Source: Gynurincola endophyticus (GTDB lineage Bacteria > Bacteroidota > Bacteroidia > Chitinophagales > Chitinophagaceae). From it: a stretch of DNA of 64,000 bases. A program made the position numbers and the translations under genes. Below, piece after piece: positions 34,411 through 42,692 of the stretch (its first letter is position 1; every line of letters begins with the position of its first letter). A model generated the notes under the pieces. That model was not told the origin of the DNA. It saw nothing but the letters and a program-made list of their open reading frames with translations, and ran no database searches. The stretch spans positions 186,001-250,000 of the forward strand of contig NZ_RCWL01000003.1 in assembly GCF_003991195.1 (NCBI RefSeq), given 5' to 3'.

Positions 34411-34523
34411 CATAAACAAATTTTCCTGAAACCCACACCCAGTAAGGGTTTTAACAAAACTCTTAGTATTTTGAGATAATCAAAGAGCGTATAATATGAT
34501 TTTATTTACGCAATAAGACGTCC

Positions 34524-34531
34524 TAAATTTG
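34524..34531 (+). promoter_or_regulatory. -7 element TAAATTTG of the candidate small RNA
   Basis: Exact TAnnTTTG match, inside an inverted repeat CGTCC (34519-34523)/GGACG (34541-34545). No convincing TTG at -33. Confidence 0.4.
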
Positions 34532-34535
34532 TATT

Positions 34536-34714
34536 CAGAAGGACGAACGGAAATGGCAAGTGTGACAAGCAATCGTGAAAATGGCAAACGTTAGAGGTCC
34601 TTTCAGGTGACAAGCTCGTTAGAGGCGTAAACCAACCAAAGTTGATTTTGAACTTTTTTCATATGGCAAGCAATCGTTAGAGGTCGGCTGTTTCTACAGT
34701 GGACCTTTTTTTTA
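34536..34714 (+). ncRNA. Candidate small RNA with four copies of a CAAGCAATCGTTAGAGG-type motif
   Basis: Between a -7 element and a terminator, a stretch of about 180 bases carries repeated units: GACAAGCAATCGTGAAAA (34564), TGGCAAACGTTAGAGGTCC (34582), GTGACAAGCTCGTTAGAGGCG (34607) and TGGCAAGCAATCGTTAGAGG (34664). AAGGAC (34539-34544), GTCCTT (34597-34602) and the terminator arm GGACCT (34701-34706) could pair in alternative ways because AGGTCC (34595-34600) is complementary to both sides. No open frame spans it. Boundaries are inferred, no RNA family recognised. Confidence 0.45.
34681..34714 (+). terminator. Terminator of the candidate small RNA
   Basis: AGGTC pairs with GACCT and CTGT with ACAG around TTCT, with a small internal loop, followed by TTTTTTTT. 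Confidence 0.65.
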
Positions 34715-34941
34715 TTCAGGCCCTAATAGACTGCGAATATATAGCGTTTCTCAAAAACTCAAAACTTTATTTCCATTTTCTTTTCACTTCCGCCCAAAAA
34801 AAATCTCAAAGAACTAATAGTTTGTCAGGGAATAAGATATTAAAAATATATATTATATTATTTCTGTACTGTTTCTGATTGTTAAACACTTCTTTTACAT
34901 GAAAAATTGTGTTTAACAAGTAAAAAATATTTACAAAATTA

Positions 34942-34997
34942 CAAAAAAGAGAACGCCTTTCTTATATATTAAATATTTATATATAAGAAAGGCGTTT
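34942..34997 (-). terminator. Long-stem terminator after feoB
   Basis: AACGCCTTTCTTATATAT pairs perfectly over 18 bp with ATATATAAGAAAGGCGTT around a 9-base loop; on the minus strand T-rich sequence follows. Longer than most terminators in the window. Confidence 0.75.
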
Positions 34998-35012
34998 GTC
35001 ATATTTTAAGTT

Positions 35013-37136
35013 TTAACTAAAAAGATTATAAACCAGTAAGCTGAACAGATAAGCTAAAGCTGTCATATATACCAACTGAATCATTGGCCACTTCCAGCTT
35101 TTTGTTTCACGTTTTACGATGGCCAGCGTGCTCATACACTGCATGGCAAATACATAAAACACCATTAACGATAAACCCGTAGCCAAAGTGTATACTTTGG
35201 TGCCGTCGCTATGAACTGCCGCGTGCATTTTTTCAGTCAGGGTAGTTTCATCTGCATCATCACCGCCTTCTACACTATATAATGTTGCCATTGTTCCTAC
35301 AAAAACTTCTCTTGCTGCAAATGATGTGATCAATGCAATACCAATTTTCCAGTCATACCCCAGGGGTCTGATAAATGGTTCAATTGACTGACCAACAATA
35401 CCGGCATAGGAGTTTTGTAAAAGAGCTGTATGCATTTCTCTGTCAAGTTCATCTGCATTTTCGGGTTGAGCTTCTATTTTGGCAGCATATTCCTCTTCTA
35501 CTTTTTCCATTCTATCTCCGGGGCCGTATGAACTAAGTGCCCACAATATCAAACTGATCACTAAAATCACTCTACCAGCTTCTACTACGAAAATTTTTGC
35601 TTTTTCATACATGGTTACCAAAACGTTTTTCCATCTTGGTGCCCTGTAAACAGGAAGCTCAAGAATAAAGTACGACTTCTCTTGAATTTTGATAAAGAAC
35701 TTAGCTATATAGCTGATCACCAGCGCGCTAACTAATCCTAACAAATAAAGTCCTGTCATCACGAGCCCTTTCAGGCTGATAAATCCCCATATATAGGTAT
35801 TCGGAATTACAAGAGCGATTAATATAGCGTATACAGGTAAGCGCGCACTACAACTCATTAATGGGGTTACCAGAATGGTTAAGAGCCGTTCTTTCTTACT
35901 TTCAATATTTCTGGCACTCATGATCGCCGGAACGGCACAGGCAAATCCGCTGATCATAGGCATTACACTTTTCCCGTTCAGACCGACCTTTCGCATCAGT
36001 TTATCCGTCAGGAATGAAATTCTTGCCATGTAACCGGTATCCTCCAGAATTGTAATTAATCCGAAAAGAATTACGATTTGAGGCACAAAAATTACGATAC
36101 CACCTAAACCTGCAATTAAACCGTTTACGATCAGGTCGCTCCACCAGGCTTCAGGAAGCGCTCTGCTTACAGTGTCACTGATACTTCCAAATGCCCAATC
36201 GATAAAGTTCATTGGGTATTCAGCCAGCCAGAATACAGCCTGGAACATTAAGAACAATACTCCTAATAATATGGCATATCCCCAAAAACGGTGTAATAAC
36301 AAATTATCAATTCTGTCGGTTTTCAGCTTTCTTTCTAATGGTGAAGGTGCTGTCACCGTTTGTTTAAGAACAGACTCAATCTTTTGATATCGTTGTAAAA
36401 TTTCTTCTGCCTGCGTTTTGGTGTGATTGAATTTGTGCTTTTCTTCTATTGATTCAATCAGCTGTTGTTTATCAGCCGGAATTGTATTCAACGATTCGTG
36501 ATTAATCAGAAAGTGAATCGCTTTGTAATCACTCACTTCAGGATATAATTTTTTTACATCCGTAATGGCAGCGTTTGCTAATTCTGCATTCGGAATAAAA
36601 TCACGCGCCGGAGCTTTATATAATTGGTTGGCTGTTTGTGAAATTGTTTTTTTCAGCGCGCTGATACCTTTGTTTTTACGCGGATTAATCGGAATAATTG
36701 GTACGCCCAATTCACGCTCCAGGTCCTGCACATTGATATGGATACCCTTACTTTTGGCAATATCCATCATGGTTAACCCGATTACTACCGGAATTTTCAG
36801 ATCAATAATCTGTGACGCAAACAACAGGTTACGTTTCAGGTTACTGGCATCGGCCACTAAAACGACCATTTCAGGTTGCACCTGAGGGTCTTGTTGCATT
36901 AATACAGAGTAAGCAACCCATTCATCTTCGCGGCGGGGATATAAACTATAAGTACCAGGCAGGTCTACCAGGTTAACGGTTGCGCCGTCATCCAGTTGAA
37001 AAATACCTGATTTTTTATCCACTGTAACGCCAGGAAAGTTGCCGACTTTCTGGTTTAGCCCCGTTAAAACGTTGAAAAGAGAAGTCTTACCGCAGTTCGG
37101 GTTTCCTACCAGGGCAATATTAATGTGTTTACTCAT
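35013..37136 (-). CDS. feoB: Ferrous iron transport protein B
   Basis: 707 aa from ATG 37136, giving MSKHINIALVGNPNCGKTSLFNVLTG; the longer frame adds 21 non-homologous residues before this. G-domain motifs: GNPNCGKTS (G1), GVTVDKKSG (switch I), LPGTYSLYPRREDEWVA (DLPG), VGLTMMDIA (TKMD-like); a GDI/helical spacer; then a membrane domain with two Gate motifs including the PVYAILIA and GYMARISFLTDKLMRKVGLNGKSVMPMISGFACAVPAIMSAR block that carries the conserved Cys. Imports Fe(II) across the inner membrane. FeoA and FeoC are absent from the neighbourhood, so FeoB stands alone. Divergent from asnS. Confidence 0.93.
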   Translation of the reverse strand: MSKHINIALVGNPNCGKTSLFNVLTGLNQKVGNFPGVTVDKKSGIFQLDDGATVNLVDLPGTYSLYPRREDEWVAYSVLMQQDPQVQPEMVVLVADASNLKRNLLFASQIIDLKIPVVIGLTMMDIAKSKGIHINVQDLERELGVPIIPINPRKNKGISALKKTISQTANQLYKAPARDFIPNAELANAAITDVKKLYPEVSDYKAIHFLINHESLNTIPADKQQLIESIEEKHKFNHTKTQAEEILQRYQKIESVLKQTVTAPSPLERKLKTDRIDNLLLHRFWGYAILLGVLFLMFQAVFWLAEYPMNFIDWAFGSISDTVSRALPEAWWSDLIVNGLIAGLGGIVIFVPQIVILFGLITILEDTGYMARISFLTDKLMRKVGLNGKSVMPMISGFACAVPAIMSARNIESKKERLLTILVTPLMSCSARLPVYAILIALVIPNTYIWGFISLKGLVMTGLYLLGLVSALVISYIAKFFIKIQEKSYFILELPVYRAPRWKNVLVTMYEKAKIFVVEAGRVILVISLILWALSSYGPGDRMEKVEEEYAAKIEAQPENADELDREMHTALLQNSYAGIVGQSIEPFIRPLGYDWKIGIALITSFAAREVFVGTMATLYSVEGGDDADETTLTEKMHAAVHSDGTKVYTLATGLSLMVFYVFAMQCMSTLAIVKRETKSWKWPMIQLVYMTALAYLFSLLVYNLFS

Positions 37137-37176
37137 GCGTATAAATCTAATCTTAGCCTTTTGGGCATAAAAACGG

Positions 37177-37184
37177 CGAAGATA
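37177..37184 (-). promoter_or_regulatory. Putative feoB -7 element TATCTTCG
   Basis: On the minus strand TATCTTCG, one mismatch from TAnnTTTG, about 41 bases before the feoB ATG. No definite -33 element. Confidence 0.35.
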
Positions 37185-37262
37185 CCACATGCCCGCCATT
37201 TAACTTTTACGAATTGTGAAAATCAATCCTTAAAATAACATTAATTTAAAAAAGAATAAAAA

Positions 37263-37307
37263 TCACGAAAAACGCGCTAAAAATCTCAAAGCCTTCATTT
37301 TTCGTGA
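37263..37307. promoter_or_regulatory. Perfect 10-bp inverted repeat in the feoB-asnS intergenic region
   Basis: TCACGAAAAA (37263-37272) and TTTTTCGTGA (37298-37307), 25 bases apart. It sits between the divergent promoters, so a regulator that binds both half-sites could affect one or both genes. Confidence 0.45.
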
Positions 37308-37317
37308 GATAGTAATG

Positions 37318-37325
37318 TATCTTTG
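37318..37325 (+). promoter_or_regulatory. asnS -7 element TATCTTTG
   Basis: Exact match 36 bases before the asnS ATG. No TTG at -33. Confidence 0.5.
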
Positions 37326-37360
37326 TTCTCCAAATTTTTATAGAGCTAAAACGCTAACAA

Positions 37361-38797
37361 ATGTTCAACACAAGGGTAAAAATCAAATCATTATTGGCAG
37401 ATTATACCATCGGGCAGGAAGTTACCCTGATGGGATGGGTACGTACATTCAGAAACAATCAGTTTATTGCTTTGAACGATGGCTCTACTAATAATAATAT
37501 GCAGGTAGTGGTGGAGTTGGGTTTGTTAGACGATGCTACACTTAAAAGAATTACTACCGGTGCAGCAATTAAAGTAACCGGAACTGTGGTTGAATCTTTA
37601 GGAAAAGGTCAGAAAATTGAAGTAAAAGCAAATACGTTGGTTATTTTAGGCGATTCTGATGCTGAAAAATATCCATTACAGCCTAAGAAACACAGTCTGG
37701 AGTTTTTGAGAGAAATCGCTCACCTGAGATTTCGCACGAATACTTTCGGAGCGGTTTTCAGAGTGCGACACTCGCTGGCCTTTGCTATTCATAAATTCTT
37801 TAATGATAAAGGATTTTTATATATGCATACACCGATTATCACCGCCAGCGACGCTGAGGGTGCCGGTGAAATGTTTCGTGTAACTACTCTGGATCTTGAA
37901 AAGTTACCTAAAGACGAAAAAGGTCAAATCGACTTTAAAGAAGATTTCTTCGGCCGTTCATCGAACTTAACTGTAAGTGGTCAGCTTGAAGGTGAACTGG
38001 CAGCTACCGCTTTCGGCGATATTTATACTTTCGGCCCAACCTTCAGAGCCGAGAATTCTAATACGACACGCCACCTGGCAGAATTCTGGATGGTTGAACC
38101 GGAAATGGCATTCCACGACCTAGAAGATAATATGAACCTTGCCGAAGAGTTTATCAAATATATCATCCGATATGCACTGGAACATAACAGAGAAGATCTT
38201 GAGTTTTTAGATGCCAGACTGAAAGAAGAAGAAAAGTCACTGCCGCAGGATAAACGCAGTGAAATGGGCTTATTGGAGAAGTTAGATTTTGTAGTCAACA
38301 ATAACTTTGAACGCGTAACTTATACCGAAGCGATTGATATATTGCTACAATCGCCCGCCTATAAAAAGAAAAAATTCCAGTATGATGTGAAATGGGGTAT
38401 CGATATGCAAAGTGAACATGAAAGATACCTTGTTGAAAAGCATTTTAAAAAACCGGTAATTGTTACTAATTATCCAAAAGATATCAAAGCGTTTTACATG
38501 CGTATGAACGACGATGGTAAAACTGTTGCTGCAATGGATATTCTGGCACCGGGTATCGGCGAAATTGTTGGCGGCTCACAAAGAGAAGAAAGACTTGATG
38601 TGTTGCAGAGCCGTATGGCAGAAATGCATGTTCCTTCTGAAGACCTTTGGTGGTACCTTGATACCAGAAGATTCGGGTCTATTCCACATGCCGGTTTCGG
38701 TCTAGGTTTTGAAAGAATGGTTCTTTTTGTAACAGGAATGACCAATATCAGAGATGTAATAGCGTTTCCAAGAACACCGAAAAGTGCAGAATTCTAA
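37361..38797 (+). CDS. asnS: Asparaginyl-tRNA synthetase
   Basis: 478 aa, normal length. OB-fold anticodon-binding domain at the N-terminus (about 15-105, [22 protein letters not shown]), then the class II core: motif 2 [28 protein letters not shown] and motif 3 [31 protein letters not shown], with the Asn-type ending. No sign of a GatCAB-linked AspRS duplication here. Cytoplasmic, attaches Asn to tRNA-Asn. Single gene with a perfect bidirectional terminator. Confidence 0.96.
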   Translation: MFNTRVKIKSLLADYTIGQEVTLMGWVRTFRNNQFIALNDGSTNNNMQVVVELGLLDDATLKRITTGAAIKVTGTVVESLGKGQKIEVKANTLVILGDSDAEKYPLQPKKHSLEFLREIAHLRFRTNTFGAVFRVRHSLAFAIHKFFNDKGFLYMHTPIITASDAEGAGEMFRVTTLDLEKLPKDEKGQIDFKEDFFGRSSNLTVSGQLEGELAATAFGDIYTFGPTFRAENSNTTRHLAEFWMVEPEMAFHDLEDNMNLAEEFIKYIIRYALEHNREDLEFLDARLKEEEKSLPQDKRSEMGLLEKLDFVVNNNFERVTYTEAIDILLQSPAYKKKKFQYDVKWGIDMQSEHERYLVEKHFKKPVIVTNYPKDIKAFYMRMNDDGKTVAAMDILAPGIGEIVGGSQREERLDVLQSRMAEMHVPSEDLWWYLDTRRFGSIPHAGFGLGFERMVLFVTGMTNIRDVIAFPRTPKSAEF

Positions 38798-38817
38798 AAT
38801 ATAAGAATATCAGAAGG

Positions 38818-38861
38818 TATTCCATAAAAAACGCTCCGCCCGGAGCGTTTTTTATGGAATA
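38818..38861. terminator. Perfect 21-bp bidirectional terminator
   Basis: 38818-38838 is exactly complementary in reverse to 38841-38861 with a CC centre; core ACGCTCCG/CGGAGCGT flanked by A6/T6. Serves asnS (plus) and the serine hydrolase (minus). Confidence 0.9.
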
Positions 38862-38943
38862 TTGTTTTGTAGCAATCGCTATGCTTTCAATTTGTCAGTA
38901 TAAAAAGAACTTTTTTGAAAAATATTGTGGTATCGCTCAATTC

Positions 38944-40167
38944 TTACTTCAATAATAAAGCTACATCCCATAAATCAAAATCACTACTATAATATTGAAG
39001 TGAATTTCCACAGTGAACAATTACGGTTTCTTTATCAGGGATCATGTAAATGTTTTGTCCAAGATTTCCATTTGCATAGAAATGGAAGGTTGAATCTTTA
39101 TTTACATGCCCCCACCATTGATAATTATAATAAATTCTCTTATCGCTTCTTCCAAACCATCTGGGGTATATTTCTCTGGGAATTGATTTGTTTTCGCGGG
39201 TAGACTCCCATACCCAATCTTTTGATACAATTTGATTGCCGTACCAGTTTCCGTCGTTCAGCATCAGCTGGCCGAAACGTGCATAATCAATCGCCCGGGC
39301 AATCAAACGACTGGGCATATATTCAAAATTAGATTTTTTGCTATCGATAGAGAACAGCGCATCGTACTCCATTATTTTTGACCATAATTTTTGCTCGAGA
39401 TAGCCCGATACGCTTTGATTGACAGCTCGTTCAAGAATCAATCCTAAATAGCTGGTGTTGTAATTAGAATATTGAAAATCTTTTCCAGGCTCGGATGAAA
39501 TTTCTACATTTTCCAATAGAAGTTTTCGAACATTGGGATGGTAGTAGCCTACTGCCTCATCATGCCAGGGAGAATGAATACGGGTAAAAGGTATAAGGCT
39601 TGTATTGTATTTAAGCCCTGAACGCATTTCAAGTAAATGTTTGATGGATATTTTTTGAAATCGGCGGTCCCGCTCCTGAAGTTCAGGAATATAATTTGTT
39701 ATTGGGTCATCTACACTTTTGATGAGGCCATCATCAATCGCCGTTCCGATCAAAAACGATATAAATGACTTTGCCATAGATTGAGAATGGAAATAGGAAT
39801 CTCTGCTAAAACCATTAAAGTACTTTTCATAAATAATTGTATCCTTTTGAATAACAATCAGTGCAGTTGTTTGAGATTCAATAGCCCATTCTTCAAAGCT
39901 GTTAAATCCGGTTTTAGTTACCAGTTTATCAAATAAAGACTCCACATATTTCTCTCTAGGTTGAGAAATAAACTTATTGCTACTTTTGGCCGCCCGAATC
40001 TGGTGATTTTCAAAATTCTTATAATCATACACATCTGCTACATTCATTGTTATCAATCGATAAACGTAGGTTGGAGAATATTTGATTGATAAAACATTTA
40101 AGAGAATACATAAAGCAATAAAAGGTGTGAATGCTATAGTTCTGAAAATACGTTTCTTCTTCGTCAT
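38944..40167 (-). CDS. Beta-lactamase-family serine hydrolase (class C/PBP4-like), membrane-anchored
   Basis: 407 aa. N-terminal hydrophobic anchor (about 9-28, IAFTPFIALCILLNVLSI). The catalytic S-x-x-K is SMAKS (about 134-137 in FHSQSMAKSFISFLIG), the Y-x-N is YSNYNTSYLGL (about 232). The third class C motif, normally KTG/HxG, is not obvious: ANGNLGQNIYM occupies the site. Such proteins in this phylum act as esterases, D-aminopeptidases or transpeptidase-like enzymes at the periplasmic face. Substrate open; a true beta-lactamase is unlikely given the KTG replacement. Single gene. Confidence 0.75.
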   Translation of the reverse strand: MTKKKRIFRTIAFTPFIALCILLNVLSIKYSPTYVYRLITMNVADVYDYKNFENHQIRAAKSSNKFISQPREKYVESLFDKLVTKTGFNSFEEWAIESQTTALIVIQKDTIIYEKYFNGFSRDSYFHSQSMAKSFISFLIGTAIDDGLIKSVDDPITNYIPELQERDRRFQKISIKHLLEMRSGLKYNTSLIPFTRIHSPWHDEAVGYYHPNVRKLLLENVEISSEPGKDFQYSNYNTSYLGLILERAVNQSVSGYLEQKLWSKIMEYDALFSIDSKKSNFEYMPSRLIARAIDYARFGQLMLNDGNWYGNQIVSKDWVWESTRENKSIPREIYPRWFGRSDKRIYYNYQWWGHVNKDSTFHFYANGNLGQNIYMIPDKETVIVHCGNSLQYYSSDFDLWDVALLLK

Positions 40168-40435
40168 TTACGATTAATGTTGGCTGTGATGCTCAATATA
40201 CGTAATGAATCTTCTGTATGCAAGCTATATCAAGTTCTTTCCATGAATATTTATAAATGATTGTTTTATGCGTCTTGTAAGTTCAGGAATGTAAAACACG
40301 TTTTTTCTACATATAATGTTGGCCATATCCACAAGGGTAAACGAAGGTTGTTGCTTCAAATTATTCAGGCGATGTAACATTTGTGACTTCAGTACGTAAT
40401 AGCCATGAGAATGATTCATCCATAAAGATATCGTC

Positions 40436-41524
40436 ATGAAGAAAAAATTTGGGGGAATAACATCTGTGCTGCTGATCATCGTCAGTATTCATGTAAATGC
40501 TCAGACTAAAAGCGTAAAAGATCTGGCCACCGGCTTTTTAGATACTATTCAAATGTATTCAATTGTTAGTCATGAGCTTAACTGGGAAAGTGTTCGTCCG
40601 GCATTTTTTGAGAAGATAAAAGATGTACAGTCGCTCAATGACCTTTACCCGCACTTCAAAAACTTTGTAAAAACATTAAAAGACAGGCATTCCGATATTC
40701 TTTTCAAAGAAATAGACGACGAGGTAGAAGATGACTCCGATATGGAAGAATATTATGCTAGGCTTACAGACAAAGAAGCCGGCCTTCCGCCCAAAGAGTA
40801 TGCTCATTACATGATTGAAAACAGGTATGCTTATATAAAAGTTCCTTTTGTAGTGCTGGAACAAAGAGCGTATGTAGACACAATTGGAGCGCAGCTTTTA
40901 CTGTTAGATAAGCAGAACCCTGAAGCATGGATTATAGACCTTACGGGAAACGATGGCGGTGCCATTACCCCAATGATCTGGCAGTTCGCCTCATTGATCG
41001 ATCAGACAGAAACCTTTTCTTTTATTGATAACAGAGGAAATGAAGAATATCAGCGGAAAATATTCGATCAGGTAAAAAACAAGGATAAGCGTTATTATGA
41101 GCTGGTAAAATTGCAGTATGATAGTGTAAAACCGGTTTTGTTGAAGAACACAAAAGTTCCTGTAGTTATTTTAACCAGTAATATTACCAGTAGTTCAGCC
41201 GAATTTTTTGTAGCCTGTTTCAAAGGACAGGAAAATGTAACGGTAATCGGACAAACCACCAGTGGGCAAACCTCGGGGAACGAAACTTTTAGTCTGAATA
41301 ACAATTACATGCTGAACCTTACTACCACCCTTGTAAAAGATAGAACCGGTAAGGTTTATAAAATAGGAGAGGGTATAGCGCCAGACAAAAAATTTGATAT
41401 CGGCCTGAATATCAAAGCCCCTTTTAAGCAACGATACAAACACGTGATTGATTCAAAAGAGTTATATATCAGAGAAGCCGTTCTGTTTCTGAACAGTATG
41501 CGAACAGAAACATTAAAGCGCTGA
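40436..41524 (+). CDS. Secreted S41 family serine peptidase, short form
   Basis: 362 aa, signal peptide MKKKFGGITSVLLIIVSIHVNA. The C-terminal S41 core: AWIIDLTGNDGGAITPMIW (strand leading to the active site), VVILTSNITSSSAEFFVACFKG with the nucleophilic Ser in SSSAE (about 247-249), GQTTSGQTSGNETF with the expected Lys replaced in this stretch by other residues, and KIGEGIAPD. No PDZ domain is seen between the N-terminal helix bundle and the core. Periplasmic protease, or an inactive relative. Divergent in direction from the serine hydrolase. Confidence 0.78.
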   Translation: MKKKFGGITSVLLIIVSIHVNAQTKSVKDLATGFLDTIQMYSIVSHELNWESVRPAFFEKIKDVQSLNDLYPHFKNFVKTLKDRHSDILFKEIDDEVEDDSDMEEYYARLTDKEAGLPPKEYAHYMIENRYAYIKVPFVVLEQRAYVDTIGAQLLLLDKQNPEAWIIDLTGNDGGAITPMIWQFASLIDQTETFSFIDNRGNEEYQRKIFDQVKNKDKRYYELVKLQYDSVKPVLLKNTKVPVVILTSNITSSSAEFFVACFKGQENVTVIGQTTSGQTSGNETFSLNNNYMLNLTTTLVKDRTGKVYKIGEGIAPDKKFDIGLNIKAPFKQRYKHVIDSKELYIREAVLFLNSMRTETLKR

Positions 41525-41727
41525 TAACCCTTTGTGCAGACGCTGAGCAGGGGTTGATCAGGAACTAAAAACAGGCTGATTTTCAATCAGATGTTCATAA
41601 AAAGGTGTATTTTAAAGAAATTTACTGCTAACACATAGTAAATCAACAAAATTTACGTTAAAATATATTCTTTAAGAAACCTTTAAGTCTTAGATTTATA
41701 ATTTAGAGGTTACATAAAGCGAGCGTC

Positions 41728-42075
41728 ATGAATAAAATGCTAACAACGATGATTATTGCATTAGGAACTACAGTGGTAAGCACTGCTCAAACTCCTGTGC
41801 AAAATCAGAATCCAAATTATCGACAGAGTAAGGAACTCTATCAGAGAATTGCTGACTCAATCAATGCCGAACAAGGAACCACTTCTCAGCGTACTTACAA
41901 GGCTATTGACTATTTAGCGGATAAAGCTGAAGCAAGAGAACAGCGTCGCGCAGACCGGCATGAGTTGCGTATGCAACGTGCCAGATGGGGATATTCAAAC
42001 TGGAATGTGGGCTGGTATCCTTCATTCGGTTTAGGATATGGCTGGCAAAGGCCTTATTATTATCGTAGATTCTAA
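41728..42075 (+). CDS. Small secreted protein, Arg/Tyr-rich C-terminus
   Basis: 115 aa, signal peptide ending at VSTA-QT (residue 20). Mature part is charged (AREQRRADRHELRMQRARWG) and ends in a Tyr/Trp-rich tail (WYPSFGLGYGWQRPYYYRRF). No family recognised. It lies 29 bases before lpoB-like 42105 and very likely starts that operon, occupying the place of a periplasmic partner of LpoB/COG3014 in other genomes (inference). Confidence 0.65.
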   Translation: MNKMLTTMIIALGTTVVSTAQTPVQNQNPNYRQSKELYQRIADSINAEQGTTSQRTYKAIDYLADKAEAREQRRADRHELRMQRARWGYSNWNVGWYPSFGLGYGWQRPYYYRRF

Positions 42076-42104
42076 AAACCTGCTTATCTAATAAAATCAC
42101 ATAT

Positions 42105-42692
42105 ATGAACATAAAAAGCTACGCTATAGCTCTTACTGCTTTAATCACATTAACGACCACAGCTTGTTCTCGTAAGGTAACCCGTATCGATCCGGGTGAA
42201 CAAATTGACCTGAGCGGCAGATGGAATAATACCGATTCAAGATTAGCTGCCGAGCAACTGACCGGTCAGATCTTAACGGAGCGTTGGTTAGAAGATCACA
42301 ATAAAGAAAAGAAAGAAAGACCTACAGTAATTGTGGGTATGATTACCAATAAAAGCCATGAACACATCGACGCAGAAACATTTACCAAAGATATAGAGCA
42401 GTCTTTTGTTCGCACCAGTACCGTTCGTCTGGTACAGGGTGGTGAGAAGAGAGCAGCTATACGTGCTGAAAGAGCTGACCAGCAAACAAACGCATCTACC
42501 ACCACCATGAAACAATTTGGTTTGGAAAGAGGTGCAGATTATATGCTTCAGGGTAATATCAGTTCAATCGTTGACTCACAAAAACGTCAGAAAGTAGTTT
42601 ATTATCAGATCAATCTTGAATTAACTAATCTCGAAACCAATGAGATTGTTTGGATAGGAGATAAAAAAATTGCTAAGTACGTTAAGAATTAA
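42105..42692 (+). CDS. LpoB-like penicillin-binding-protein activator lipoprotein
   Basis: 195 aa. Signal and lipobox TTTAC (cysteine about 21). The mature protein has the LpoB pattern: DLSGRWNNTDSRLAAEQLTGQILTERWL, then RPTVIVGMITNKSHEHIDAETFTKDIEQSFVRTSTVRLV, a Glu/Arg-rich helix and DYMLQGNISSIVDSQKRQKVVYYQINLELTNLETNEIVW. LpoB activates the class A PBP1b in gamma-proteobacteria; in Bacteroidota the partner is unknown. Stop codon overlaps the start of the next gene (TAATG at 42690-42694). Confidence 0.8.
   Translation: MNIKSYAIALTALITLTTTACSRKVTRIDPGEQIDLSGRWNNTDSRLAAEQLTGQILTERWLEDHNKEKKERPTVIVGMITNKSHEHIDAETFTKDIEQSFVRTSTVRLVQGGEKRAAIRAERADQQTNASTTTMKQFGLERGADYMLQGNISSIVDSQKRQKVVYYQINLELTNLETNEIVWIGDKKIAKYVKN

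Larger units (their letters stand above)
34420..35012. other. 590-base spacer holding a candidate small RNA and feoB terminator
   Basis: Between the divergent helical-repeat gene and the 3' end of feoB. The first half contains the candidate RNA at 34536-34714; the second half is AT-rich without features until the feoB terminator. Confidence 0.7.

Noticed and set aside
40225-40479. 84-codon minus-strand frame overlapping the S41 peptidase start
   Set aside because: Overlaps the signal peptide of the S41 gene; no homologous pattern and no RBS or promoter.
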